From the NCBI GenBank assembly GCA_950295325.1, contig OX485804.1:6510001-6574000 (forward strand): a stretch of 64,000 bases of DNA, in the 5' to 3' direction. Below, in pieces: positions 10,184 to 22,082 of the stretch; the first letter of the stretch is position 1, and every line of letters begins with the position of its first letter. The translations under genes were made by a program, and so were the position numbers. The DNA is from Polytrichum commune. Lineage: Eukaryota > Streptophyta > Polytrichopsida > Polytrichales > Polytrichaceae. Below the pieces are notes generated by a model. The model saw nothing but the letters and a program-made list of their open reading frames with translations. It did not search any database and had not been told where the DNA came from.

Positions 10184-11157
10184 TTATGCTATGTAAAAAT
10201 TTTCAAAGTAATGAGACGGATGCCTCTGAATATAGAACTCAACCTCCTCATTCCCAGTCAGATTGATGCGAGTTTTCTGCTCTCTTAGAATTATGCGATT
10301 GAAAGACATCAAGAGGTTTTTGATGGACTCGGTTGGATACCTGCTGCCATCAACCTTGCAAACCATCAAAAACAACTTGCTAAGAATCACACCAAGTTCC
10401 TGTAGTGGAATCTTTTCCACGGGGATATCAGTGGCGATATTCATGTGCCTACGTCAAGCATTAAATCTATTAATACACCACCTCTCGTTTCGGTAACTGT
10501 TCGATTCATCGCCATTTTGGACACTATTGAAATCCTCTTGATCTAAATCCAGAATTTCCGAGGAAGATGGAACAATCGCATGTGCCACATGCACAACAAG
10601 GTCCTGTGAAGATCTATCTTGGAGTGGAAACTCACTAGCATGCACTGGAACCTCCCCAAGATGCACAGAACTAGAGCTTGGATTGCCATCACTTCTTGTC
10701 CCATTTATGAAGGTAGCATTTACGGATGCAGCAGTTGTGAGATTTGCACACACAGTAGTGTTCACAAACACTGGTGCATTCAAAACATTGGGAATAGTGT
10801 TACTTCTCACAATGTTCGAATCAACACCATCAACACGAACATCTGAGGATGGAGGTGCGTCAATACAAACAGTTTGCACACTTGAAACAACATTATGGCT
10901 ATCACTCAACAAAACGCCATCGCACCACAAGCAAACTGTGATGAATTCAACAAAGATGTTTCTGATGGAACATAGATCTCTTCGACACCGTGTGAATCAC
11001 GATGCACAGGAGCTTGTCCTCGTCCTCGACCTCGACTGCGCCTTCCAGAACCACGAAACCTGGTGCCAGAACGTCCCTTTTTTCTACCCCTTGAAGCACC
11101 AACTTCTAATGGCCTCTTCAACTCATCGTCCTCACTAAACAACTTGAATGACGGCAT
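10184..11157 (-). pseudogene. DUF3504 / Crypton-derived tyrosine-recombinase-like protein, broken
   Basis: Three minus-strand pieces make one decayed protein. The first (11157-10906) is basic with an RGR-rich tract (RGSGRRSRGRGRGQ). After a frame change at about 10906-10930, the second (to 10454) is Ser/Val-rich and ends SYRNERWCINRFNA. A single TGA then interrupts the frame, which resumes at once as RRHMNIATDIPVEKIPL and continues LSKLFLMVCKVDGSRYPTES, stopping at 10184. The W-x-x-x-x-F-x-x-W followed by L-x-x-F-x-x-V-x-K-x-DG-x-x-YP pattern is that of the DUF3504 domain of ZMYM, QRICH1 and KIAA1958 proteins, derived from Crypton tyrosine recombinases. The TGA sits where a Trp is expected. 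The catalytic R-H-R-Y part is not seen. I recognised the family by pattern only. Confidence 0.6.
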
Positions 11158-11159
11158 AG

Positions 11160-13180
11160 GCTGATATTGCTCAACGTCACCATCCTCCTGAACCTTTACA
11201 CTTTTTCCTTCATCATCATCTTCTGGGGGTTGTCCTTCTCATCCAAATCTACCTCCAACGCAAATTGCGTAGAGCTAATGGAAGAATGTTTGGTATACGT
11301 AATTTGGTTGGATTGAATTTAATTTATGTACATATAGATTTTTTGTAAAATCTGCAAAAATGATGAAAATTTGTATTTGTTACAATTGGCAATGTTAATA
11401 TTAGAAGATAGGCCTTCCAAGACCATGACAATACTGAAGAGCATGGTAAATTAACTTAAGTCATGTAGTGGTGAGAAAGCATGATAGACGGGGACATTGG
11501 TGAGGATAATTGTATATGTGATGAAGTCACACATTATTTATTTCAAGCTACATACTACATGAGGAAGGAACTCATTTATTTTTTGAAGTTTTCTGGTTTA
11601 TGTTCATTGCTTATAAAGGTAAAAGCTAATAAGACTGAAAAACTCTACCACGATGATTTTTTTAATTTTTTATAATGAGATCATTTCTTATATTTCATCG
11701 GTTGTTCAAGAGAAAGTCCAGATAGGGTCTGAGATTCTAAGCTTTTAGAAATTATGATTGATACGCCTACGAATATATGGGTGACACGTCATCTAGATCT
11801 AGTTGTATTTTTTATATGTATCTTTTTGGAATTGCTCTGCATTAAGAATAGAAAACAATTATATTTATATATTTATATTTAACATTAACAAAAAAATGAG
11901 GGAATAAGATAAAAAAATCTTCATAAGTGTGTACAATTTGGTTTCAATGAAGCAAAATTAATGACATATAAAAGAAAGTGTGTTGCAATAAAGATGTTTT
12001 TTGATTTTTTTAATAATCCCTTCCTTACATCAATGCATTGTGTGGTTTATAGGATAAATTTGGCAACAATAGATTCATCAAAAATTTATAGTTATAAAAA
12101 TTTATAAAAAAACACTTTTGAATTTGATTGCCGCATATTTAAAGAAATATAAACAAAAAAATGTTATCTTTTTCAAAAGAATTTGTTGATTCTTAAAAGT
12201 GTTTAAAAAGATATCAGAAAACTTATGAGAATATTTTGATATAATTCCATGATAATGCATATGCTATGGAGGATGATTCCAAGCATAGAGTTTATACTAA
12301 ACTCCACATTTTCAAATATATTTATCTGATATTGTGTATCTTGTCAATATTATTCTGTACATTCTAATATAAGTTTGTAGCTATCACAATAATAGGTTCA
12401 GTGGTGGAGACATAGATTATTCAAATTTGTATGTTCTTCATTGAAGAGACTATGGATCTGAATTGTGACACAGTCAATGAGGACACCAAATAGCATATAC
12501 TCCTAGAATTTGAGTCTCAAGGTATAATCTATTTAAGGAGACTATCTTATGAGATTAGGAATGTCAAGTTTTATGACGTAGAGTTGATACAAAATAGAGT
12601 AGGGCAAGATCTATTGGATGCAGCTTTGATTTTCTAAAGTAATTTGCTTAGGTTGTATGTGAAACATTGGAAAATAGATTTGCTGACAATCACATTATGA
12701 CGACTTTTCACACATAAGGTCTAACCAATATGTCTTTACGTCAAATAAGTTGAGCTTATTGGGGTGTGACTGATTTAGAATTGTTCTGTGCTCAATATGA
12801 TGTTGAGCATAAACTTAAAGGTAGGAAAATCCTTCCTTTGATAAACTTTGCTACAATTAAAATGCAGTGTTTTTCGTTTAAATTACAAGCAATAAATGAT
12901 TGGTTGGATAAGAGTTTCGGAGATTTATGGGAAATGTTACCTTGGAATGCTACATTAAAGGTGAAGTATGAGAATTTGGTAGTACGGCGACTTGTGACTG
13001 AGCATTTTCAGTGCAACATTATATAAAAACAAAACATAGGAATAGAATGTTAATAAAGAATTTGGAAAATATATTAAGAGTTACAGTGGAGGGGCCAATC
13101 CATGGTTGTTATGACATTTTCAATGAAACAATGGATATTTAGAAAACAACACCAAATTTTTGGTTTTGGATTTGGTGGGG
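11160..13180. other. No gene recognised
   Basis: AT-rich sequence. One open stretch at 12766-13026 encodes 86 residues without any motif I recognise. No internal repeats or terminal repeats were found. Confidence 0.45.
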
Positions 13181-14439
13181 GTTTATTTATTTATTTATTT
13201 ATTTTCCCCATCCTGAACACTATCTCACTTGACATGTGGACCTCGAGGATGAGAAAACCTAATGCTGTGTGATTATTTTTGCAATGTGAATATTATGTAA
13301 TTTCTAATGTTGCTTGTGCTCTATTTACTAACCTTGAACACTTCTTGTATTTAATGGCTCCAATTGGTGGACCCCTAGTTGCAACCGACCAACTTTAGGC
13401 TGCAACCAGCTGGACCCCAGCTCCACCAGTTCTTGATCAAGAAACCCTCCCTGTTCACAAGTTCCAATCACCAACAAGACCACCCAACGCAAATCAAGGT
13501 ATTACACACACACACACACACCAGGTATGCTCAGACGCTTGAAGGACAGCCATTGTCACAGGTGTCGACGACTCCCGATACCATCACTTTATTTACATTC
13601 CGTCCTAACTGTTCGGAAGCTATTTCGGAGGCTGCATTCGTCCCAATAGGCATTCACTAAGTGGTGGAAATCCCAAGCATGATAAAACCTGTTGAGCGAG
13701 TACCGCGCCTTCAGCTCCTCAAGGACGAGTGATCGATCCTCGGCGAGGAGCTGAGCTAATCAAAAGTTGTTGAACTTACCATCTCTCTCTCTCTCTCTCC
13801 CTCAGCTCCCTCCATCTCTGATGTGTGACTGAGAGGTTTCAGGATTGATACCCCTGCTGCTGCTGCCGCTGTACGTCGTAAGCTCATTAATTATTTGGGA
13901 GCGAATTCCTACGTGTGAGTTCAAGTACTTCATCTGAATGCGGTTCAGGGTGGAAGCTTTTTCCCTGCACACACACACTGCAGCAGCAGCAGCAGCAGTG
14001 TCATAGAGTATGGCGGGGTATGTGGTGACACTCCACGGCTATATATGGCTCGAGTGCAGTCCATCACTCGCTCGATCGGCACCTCTTTATTATGTGTGTG
14101 GTGTCGAGACTTAATAATAGTTACCAAGTATTATCTAAGCTTGCATGAACTGCTGGCACCTCGTAACACAGACTCGTGCCAGAGACAGGAAGGGACCTGC
14201 CTGCTTAGGCAAAGTACTTACTGCTACTTCTGTCCTCATGTGTGTAAGGTGACGTTTTCCCTCAATTACGAAATAGCTAGCGCAATTTAATTCACGCGCC
14301 CAGCAGGCTAGCTCTGCACTGCAGTGCACTGCTCTGCTCAGCTCAGCTCAGCTCACACAAACCAGACGTTTCTTCTTATTCAAGTTTATCTTGAGTTTGT
14401 GAGCCCGAGGATATGATGTTGCAATTGATGAATGCACAA
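13181..14439. repeat. Intergenic sequence with several microsatellites
   Basis: Contains (TTTA)n at 13180-13204, (AC)n at 13504-13522, (CT)n at 13782-13799, imperfect CTG units at 13855-13872, (CAG)n at 13978-13999 and a GCTCA run at 14333-14355. No reading frame resembles a known protein. Confidence 0.6.
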
Positions 14440-14442
14440 TCA

Positions 14443-15552
14443 GGGCCGGTTTACACTATGGACGGTGAAGTCGGACCATGGAAGATGGCCTTTGTCAATG
14501 GTCCGAGTACAGGGTCCGACCTCATTAAAAAATTAGTTTTGAGAGGTTTGGGCCCCTCACTAGGTGTAAACCGAATATGGACCAAGAAGAATGACCATGC
14601 TCCAGAAAGTGAAGGTGTTGATTTTTTTTTGAAACATGCCCAAAAAGGACAATCTTGAAAAAAATTCAAGTTTGAACGTTCTCTTGTCTTCTCTTGGGCT
14701 TCACTTGTCTTCACTTCTTGTTAAATGTGTCGAAGATGTGGCTTGCAAATCTTCTCACAACTATTTTTACAAAAAAAATGAGCGATTTAATTTGTACATG
14801 TTCAATGTAATTTACATTGTGACATGTACCTTGTGTTGTCACTACACTAAATATGATATTTAGTGTTTGATTATATTAATGTTGTTACCACCCTATCTTG
14901 CTCAACACTAAAGTTTAATTCTTTGATAATTAGTGCTAGAAGATTTCCCATTGCGGTTCTTTTGACCACTCTGATCTACAGTCACTAAACAACGACAGAT
15001 TTCTCTATTTGTTTTTCAGCTGTAATTCTAGAATTCTTGGGGCATGTAATATACCATTGGAAAGGTATTTTCAAGACCTTTCCAACGATATATTACAAGA
15101 CCCCAAATTCCAAAAATTACAGTTTGTAGAGCAAAAAAAACAATTCTGCACCCAAATACTAGAGTTTTAGATATCCCACGTTGTTTGGTGAAACATGTGG
15201 GAGCTGGCTTAAGGGGTAGGGCAAGATAGTAATAGTATGTCTTATGGGCTATGATATGAATAAGGTACATAGAGGGTAGATTCATTAAAAATTGATTAAA
15301 ATGGTATTTCTCTGCCATGGGCCCTTGCTTTTTCATACTAGACCACCAATTTTGTCTCTCTCACCGCAAAACCCGTGGCAGCATGTCAGTGCATTTATTA
15401 GGCCTTAAAAATTGTATTTTAAGGACCTTGACCTTCATGGTCCCTCTGACATTTTTTTACTTAGTCTAAACCGAAGTTGTCCCAGGACAACTTCAGCAGC
15501 CTGCCTGGCAAAGCCCTGGTCCAAGTTCATGATCCATAGTGTAAACTGGCCC
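14443..15552 (+). mobile_element. PIF/Harbinger-like non-autonomous element, 1110 bp, complete
   Basis: The left end is GGGCCGGTTTACACTATGGA and the right end is its reverse complement with one difference in the first 19 bases (GGGCCAGTTTACACTATGG). The element is flanked on both sides by TCA (14440-14442 and 15553-15555), a 3 bp target duplication. Three-base duplications and GGGCC-type ends suggest PIF/Harbinger, although the classic target is TWA. It contains the remnant of a CACTAAATA MITE (14845 to about 14940) and an internal hairpin at 15039-15104. No transposase is encoded. A decayed Harbinger transposase exists at about 57505-58080, but nothing ties the two together. Confidence 0.8.
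15039..15104. repeat. Internal hairpin of the Harbinger-like element
   Basis: GGGG-CAT-GTAATATACC-ATTGGAAAGGT is followed by its near reverse complement ACCTTTCCAACGATATATTAC-AAGA-CCCC, with a loop of about 9 bases. It probably contributes to foldback structure. Confidence 0.6.
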
Positions 15553-15555
15553 TCA

Positions 15556-17109
15556 GTCTCATAAGCCTTTTGGCTTTCCGGACTTTAAGGCCAATTTCAT
15601 TTCATTTCATTGATGCTCTCGTCTACTAGATTCAAGGTTAGGAAAGGGATCATACTAGGATTAGCACATGATATCCATCCACCGCATGCATGGGTTGGAC
15701 GCCTTGCTCTTTGAGCTAGGCCCCACAACTAATATCCAAAGTGGAATGCAGTCAATGATATTGTAGCATGTATGTATAGTCGATTTGACGCTGGAAGTAT
15801 CATCAAAGGCTCCAAGTTAGTCTAAGGAAATCCATTTGGGGTGAATTAATCACAAACATGTGAGGGACGTGATTTTATAGGACCCCCAATTCGTGTTGAG
15901 ACATTCATAGTCGATCATGTCCATTTAATCGCTCACTAGGATCATGTAATGCCGACATGACCCTAATGATTGTTTTTCCTATGATATTCCAGGTTATATT
16001 GTGCATGTGAAGATCTTATTTTACCAATAGTACGACCTTGCTCTATATTACACATAGCTCTTATTGCTCACTCTATGCACTATCCTCTTATCACAATCCT
16101 TCCAGTTTTTATTATCCTTAAATAAAATCTGCTACTGGTCCAACTATTGTTAATCTACCGTCTTTGAATCAACTAGGAGTAACTATCACCACACTTATCC
16201 TCAAATCAAACTTCTTATATTGTGACTATAACTAGGATTTAAGTAAAGTTGAATTTATGCATGAATTGTTGGATAATTCCAACCGCCAATATGACATACA
16301 CCATATCGCAAAATTACACAAATATGGTGGTTGGCAAACATGGAATACAACCATTTGAAGTTGTTGTGTTGTTGCTTTGGGTTGTTATCGTTTGATGTTT
16401 TTGTTTTCAGATCTACATATCCCTCAATGTATTTGGACGAGTCGTGTGTCCAAATATACTTAAATGTCAATTCTATATGACCTCCTTAGGTTCTTATAGC
16501 CTCCTCATATAGTTATAATCCCTTACTTGAATACCACTGCCTAACATGTTTAGAGTTATCTATAACTTGATACTTCCTAAATCGTGCTTGCCAAATACTG
16601 ATTTGAGGGAACGCTCAATCCTATCATTCAACACACACAATCAAGACATAACTCCTCATTACTGCCAAACTAATCTTCTTTGATATACATGCTTGGAGAT
16701 AACTTCAACACTCATTCCAAGAGGCATATATTCTTTATAAAAAACTTGTCACACCAAAACATTATTCCTATTCTCCTTAAATCCTCACAAGTCTTAGCCT
16801 ATCTTTGTTCCTATCCTAACCAATCTGTAAAATTGTGGTCCTTTTTTAATGGAACCTTTGATCTTATCTCAACCTAATCCATTTCTTCTAATCCTTATTT
16901 GTTTACTTTTACCATTCTTACCGTTGTAAAATAAGGCAACTCCCACCATTAACGGTTTGTTGTTGTGAATTGTCTCAGTTCTTGTCAATCTAGGGACAAA
17001 CTGTAATCTAGTTCCACCATGTGAATGTTAATCAATTCAAGTACTTGATTATCAATTCGAATTTGTCAATAATTTTGGTTGGCTGCTCAAACTCTTGATT
17101 TTAGTATGG
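15556..17109. other. No gene recognised
   Basis: AT-rich intergenic sequence with short ATTTC repeats near 15594-15611. Open stretches at 16255-16470 and 16680-16877 carry no motif I recognise. Confidence 0.45.
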
Positions 17110-17570
17110 GTGGGCTACTCTATAGGATTTTGGTGCACCATGTGTGGCAGAGGGCTATTTGTTTAGAAGATATTTACTTCTAGGACATGAATTAAAGGCT
17201 CCCTATAATTTCTTAGTTCTTTAGAACGACCAAATTGATTGCACCCCATCATTACTTATATTTCCCATGCCCATGCAATTTATTATAGTCTATACTCCTT
17301 ATAAGTAATACAAAAATTATCCATGTCCATACATGCCATTGCATATATACTATTACAAACATGGTTCATGAAGTCGTGAACTTTAGAGGGACTTCAGACA
17401 AAAAACTTGCATAGCATACATCACACTTGCATCACATATACAACCATATCAACAATGAAAGTACCATACACCATATGCATTACAAAACTACACATGTATT
17501 CAACCAAAAAAGAAATGGTTGTGTGCTAAAAAACACAACAACCATTCCATAGGAGTCTACGCACGAGCAC
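17110..17570 (+). repeat. Dispersed repeat, copy A
   Basis: Shares an ordered series of blocks with 28660-29230 in the same orientation: CTATAGGA.TTT.GTGCACCA, GAGGG.TATTTGT, AAAGGCTC.CTATAATT, TAGAA, and at the far end CCATTCCATAGGAGTCTA against CCATTCCATGGCAGTCTA. The two copies are diverged and of different length. The element type is unknown. Confidence 0.5.
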
Positions 17571-19789
17571 AAACCTTGTACATGAACCCTATACATTTCT
17601 CAGTCACAAACTTTTCCAGCTTTTCCGCATCAATCCTATCTCGTGTGTATACTTTGTTGGTAGCATTGTAGCTCATGGTCATAGTAAAAATAATGCAATC
17701 TCACATCAATTTATTGGCTATCGGTGTAGTTAGTTCTTTGCTATCACTTAAAAATAACAACCCAGGGAACTAGGTCTCAAGGGAGATTGAGCTAGTGTCT
17801 ATAAGGATTAAGGTCACATTGGATTAAGGTTCTAATAACAATCTAGGTCTTTTACTCCTTCATTTTCTCTTCCTCAGACTTAATCTCCACTCTTATGGTT
17901 CATTGGTGCTTTGAGTCGTGTGTGGGTTTGTCCTATCTGACGACTCCTATCACCCTAGTTTCACACTTTCTAATTCCGTCGTGAAGCTCAAAAGCTTTGG
18001 CAATAGTTTTTCCGGATCTTTGGCAATAGTCTTCCAATGGATTTTCATCCTATTGGGGTTAGTATCTTTTGCTTCCATAAGACAACAACACAATGCCTTC
18101 AATCTTAATTCAAATGATTTTATTCAACACAATGGTTCAATTAGTTACTTTACTTGCATTAACATTCCTTTAAGAACTTATCTCATTCATGAACCATCAC
18201 ACATTACATCTGGACCCGCAATCTCTACACAATTCAAGATAAAAAAACATACATGGCTATATTATGTATTAGCATAAAGCTTTAATTAGCCAAATATTAA
18301 TCACGTTCGATAACACAAATAATATCAACTATCAGGTTCCTCATCTCTCAACTCAATGTCATGTGACTGGTTCATTGTCTCAGTAATGATGAATACTGCA
18401 CACTTAACCCATACTCATATCATATCAAAGGCTAACTTGTCCCTAACCTCATCATAAGACTGCAGTTATCTCCACTTTGCTACTACTTTCTCTCTCAGTC
18501 ACTTTCTCATACTAAACCTAACTGGCCCTAGGTACTCTCGTCGCTCTCGCGTTGGTGATGGTCTTTATTGCTTTCGGCTCTCTTTCATCTTTCTTTCGAT
18601 AGCCTCGCGAACCTCTTTCTCACAGGTCGCTTGCACTTCTGGAATGGCAATAGTCCTTTCTCTGACTTCTAATGCTCAGGTTATGGCTTGACTCTCTGGT
18701 ACGATCTCTCTCTCTGGGGCTAACTTCTTAGAATGGCTAAAGTTTTTCTTTCATCTCACAGTATCGAGATTGTGTGAAAGCTCGGTGACATTCTCTCACT
18801 TTACTTTACTCATGGCCGTAAGCTTGCTCCCTTTACTGACTCTCGGCAATATAAGTTAGGTTAACTGTTGATATAATATTCATGCATCTTCTTCTTATAT
18901 CTAAACTCGATCTGGCTATATCATGGTTGCTTTGGCATCTCTCTGTTCCGTTTCACTTAATTTCAATCACTCACTGCTTGCTCTCAAATAGTCTCTCTCT
19001 AATTCCTCCCTCACGAATCCATCTCTTTCCTTTCCGAAAGATATTCACTTGTACCTTCTCTATGATATGGCTGCTTCTCAGACAATCAATTTATTGTATT
19101 ATTACTCACAATGTGGCTCTAATCTCTTACTTCAATATGTTCAATGCATACACTATGTGCAAACTAATTATTACTTTCACACACTCACATATCCAGTACA
19201 TCAAAATAACTCTATTTCAATATGGCTATAGCCTAGTTACACTGCCTAGCTTCACTCTATCACATAGTTGAAGTAATGTCCTTCTATCTGCGGCACTTGG
19301 CCGATCCTACATTCTTCGCTGATTGCAATTGCTCTAGTCTATTGTCAAAAAACACTCTTTGATTATGGTATGTCTTCTTCCTACGGCAATAGTCTCTTAT
19401 CCTATCTTCTCTCAGACGGTTACAACTCCTTCCTAAGGCTATTCGGTTGCTCAAACCGCTGTTGAAGTACTTTCATTTGACTAATATAGCCCAACATTTT
19501 CATGTATTCTTCAAAAAACTTGGTTCAAAAAGTTTATTTTCAGACTATAGCCCAAAAATCTGCTCTACAATCGGTGTGATCATATTTGAATTTGTTACAA
19601 TCCGGATGTTTCATGTAATATTGCAACATTACTTCAATATAGGGATTGTGAGGAATTTGCTTGCTAGCTTCTTTGACTTCAGCCAAGAGGTCAACTGGTT
19701 GCCTTAGTACCCCAAACATATGGCCATTACGCTACTTCATGGCCTACACCCTCTTAACCCATCAAGAACCCTTGTCTGCTCCAAACCAA
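17571..19789. other. No gene recognised; C/T-rich in part
   Basis: Bases 18440-19480 are C/T-rich on the plus strand, and the string GGCAATAGTC recurs (near 18025, 18650 and 19388). The minus strand at 17570-17770 gives a short protein-like string (ELTTPIANKLM, later RDRIDAEKLEKFV) that could be a transposase tail but is too short to assign. No other coding signal was seen. Confidence 0.4.
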
Positions 19790-20993
19790 TGTTAGTAGTA
19801 TTTCAAGCTCTATTGGCACTAATTGGACGTCTTTTTTTCCTCTTTGTTGTAGATTTCGTAGTTGACGATATTCTAGTGGTGCTTCTTTGAACAAAAATGC
19901 ACCCCACAATCTAATCGTTTATTCAACAAACGTGACTTAGAAGAAGATCTTGCCCACATACAATTATCATGATTGTTGAGTAGAATGTTTGCTTAATTCT
20001 AGCCAACCTATCTTTGGACCAAAAATGTTACCATTCAATTTTGATTTGAGAGTTCACTTGTAAAATGCAATTCCACCAATTTCAATGGTTGGAACAATCT
20101 TCCTTATTCCATGTACCAACATCACTTGCTCCTTGGTTCAGTTAAGTATGTGTGTGATGACATCATGAGTATTTTCCTCTAGTTACATGGCGTGTTGCAA
20201 TTCATTGTCCATCATATCCTCCTCAACAAATTCTCTTGGTTGGGAGCATTCTACAATATCCACGGTGGCAAAGGCTTCCACTTGCAACCGGTGTCACAAC
20301 ACCTCCAATTGTGAGACCTCCTCCTAACACCAACCTGACACTAGGTGAATAAGCGAAACTCTTGGGTTAGTTCTTTCAACTATCCATAGCTTCTCATATC
20401 ATAATTTCTTTTAAGTTGGGCATTAAGGGCTTGGTGCCATGTTAAGGGGCCGGAATACCTATTTGTGCCTTTTAATCCCTCTTGCAAAGCGGTTATTACC
20501 TCAAATTTGAAGATATCAATGTATACTCATCCATATTACATTGCTCCTCTCCATGTTGAAGCTTACGAAGTGCATCCCATACATTCTCCATCTTATTATG
20601 TTGCTTTTTGAATGGTAACCCATCCAGCTTGTACTCTACAACAAATATATGGTTCAAAGTGTTGGTGGTGTTCACCAATTCATGAAAGTCATATGCACAC
20701 TCATGCCATTCGTGCCACCAATTTCTAAAAGAAACACCTTGCATGAGTCGTTGCCTGTCAAGTGGAGTGGAACTAACTAGGTATGGGTACCTATCCTTGA
20801 AATGACAAATCACATGAACCACAAAATGACATGCAAAGTGGATACCTAGAAAACATTGTTGACTTACGAAACTTTTGGTGTCCACCAATTTATTTGAATT
20901 CCCAAACACCCCATGATCTCTATTATGTAAGCATAATGTCCAATTTGAAGAAAAATGAAACTTTGCTACATAACACTTCTCCATGTACATCAA
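19790..20993 (-). pseudogene. Decayed ORF of unrecognised family, probably transposon-derived
   Basis: The minus strand is open from 20993 to 20496 (165 residues), with conserved-looking strings such as PLDRQRLMQGVSFRNWWHEW and NKMENVWDALRKLQHGEEQ. Beyond the stop, protein-like sequence continues in shifting frames: EENTHDVITHIL, EQVMLVHGIRKIVPTIEIGG and APLEYRQLRNLQQRGKK. This looks like an old coding region with several stops and frame changes. I do not recognise the family. The Trp/His-rich block might be a zinc- or DNA-binding segment, but that is inference. Isolation among repeats suggests a transposon origin. Confidence 0.4.
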
Positions 20994-21116
20994 ATGATTT
21001 TTTTTTATTCATCCACATGCAACATGCTTAGTTACAAACAAATCATACGAAACTTAAACCCTTAGGATCCTAAACCTTAACCCTTATATTGGTTCTACTA
21101 AAAAGTAATGGCCCGC

Positions 21117-21154
<38 letters not shown>

Positions 21155-22043
21155 TTGTACTTATCATGGAATTGTGTACTTTTAGGACCCTTCATTATTT
21201 GAAATTCCTTTCACATTTTTAATTCAAATGAGTTTAATTCTGCCTATAGCATGTTGCACGTTGTTTGTAAAATGCATCAAGTGACCCACCTGTGCATATC
21301 ATTTGGAATTAGGAGATCTCAACATGTCTTTTGCGGAGTGTACTTTTATATTTAATGACTATTAATCTTAATTAACCATGTCTAAAATTAACTGAGCATA
21401 TAAAATTACTAAATTTATTGTTTAGAAACTAGTATTTGGGCCTATATTTAGTTCAAGAGTTTAATTTTAGTTAAATACTTGTTCTATTGCAGATTAATCA
21501 AAGTTGCAAATTTGTAAACTTACGTAGATATGTGCTCTAGGACTTGTATGTCAGTTATGTACATGGATGTGTAAATGGATGTGATGCAATCTTTGGCTAT
21601 CACGCCTGCATCACATCAAGACGTGATGCCCACTGATGTGGTAATTTTTTTGTAGTAATAAATTAATAAATTTGTATTTTTTTGGTTGACTGCTACTAGG
21701 CTAATGTCGACTCCTATATTCCTAGAGAGAGAGAGAGAGAGACTCACTCTAAAAGATTCCAAGAAAGTGTCTGGACCATTAGATTTGGATGCAAAATTTG
21801 ATGGTCCATGAAAATTTTGGAATTTTTTTTGAGGGTCTTCCTTGAAGTGAACTACTAGTAGCAGTGGATGAGCTAGCTGACTGCTCAAAGTTAATTGTTC
21901 CAGGTCAATAGTCAATCTAGGACAATCAAATTGTTGGTCGACTGCTCTTGGTCGATTGCAATAATTGACCTAAAGAACCTTAGAAGTGGACCAACTAGTT
22001 GACTTCTGAACCCCTAGAAAAAATTTAAATTAAATAAAATTTT
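20994..22043. other. Intergenic, with an (AT)n microsatellite
   Basis: Contains (TA)n at 21121-21153 and (GA)n at 21724-21742. The segment 21170-21320 resembles 29580-29740 in block order (for example TTGCACGTTGTTTGTAAAATGCA against TGCCGTGTGTTGTTTTTAAA), a weak dispersed repeat. No gene was seen. Confidence 0.45.
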
Positions 22044-22082
22044 GGACCATTAGATCTTGTAGCCAACATGATCTAATGGTCC
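22044..22082. repeat. Perfect short palindrome with GGACCATTAGATC arms
   Basis: GGACCATTAGATC is followed after 13 bases by GATCTAATGGTCC, an exact 13 bp inverted repeat. A related GGACCATTAGATTTGG lies at about 21775. It may be the core of a small foldback element. Confidence 0.6.

Noticed and set aside
1-15552. Inverted sequence at both sides of a 14 kb interval, as if a giant transposon with long inverted ends.
   Set aside because: The right copy is a complete element with its own inverted ends and TCA duplication, and the left copy is a separate insertion of the same family.
17571-17770. Minus-strand string containing RDRIDAEKLEKFV, reminiscent of a hAT transposase C-terminal dimerisation region.
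   Set aside because: Too short, with a stop nearby and none of the other hAT blocks found. The resemblance may be chance.
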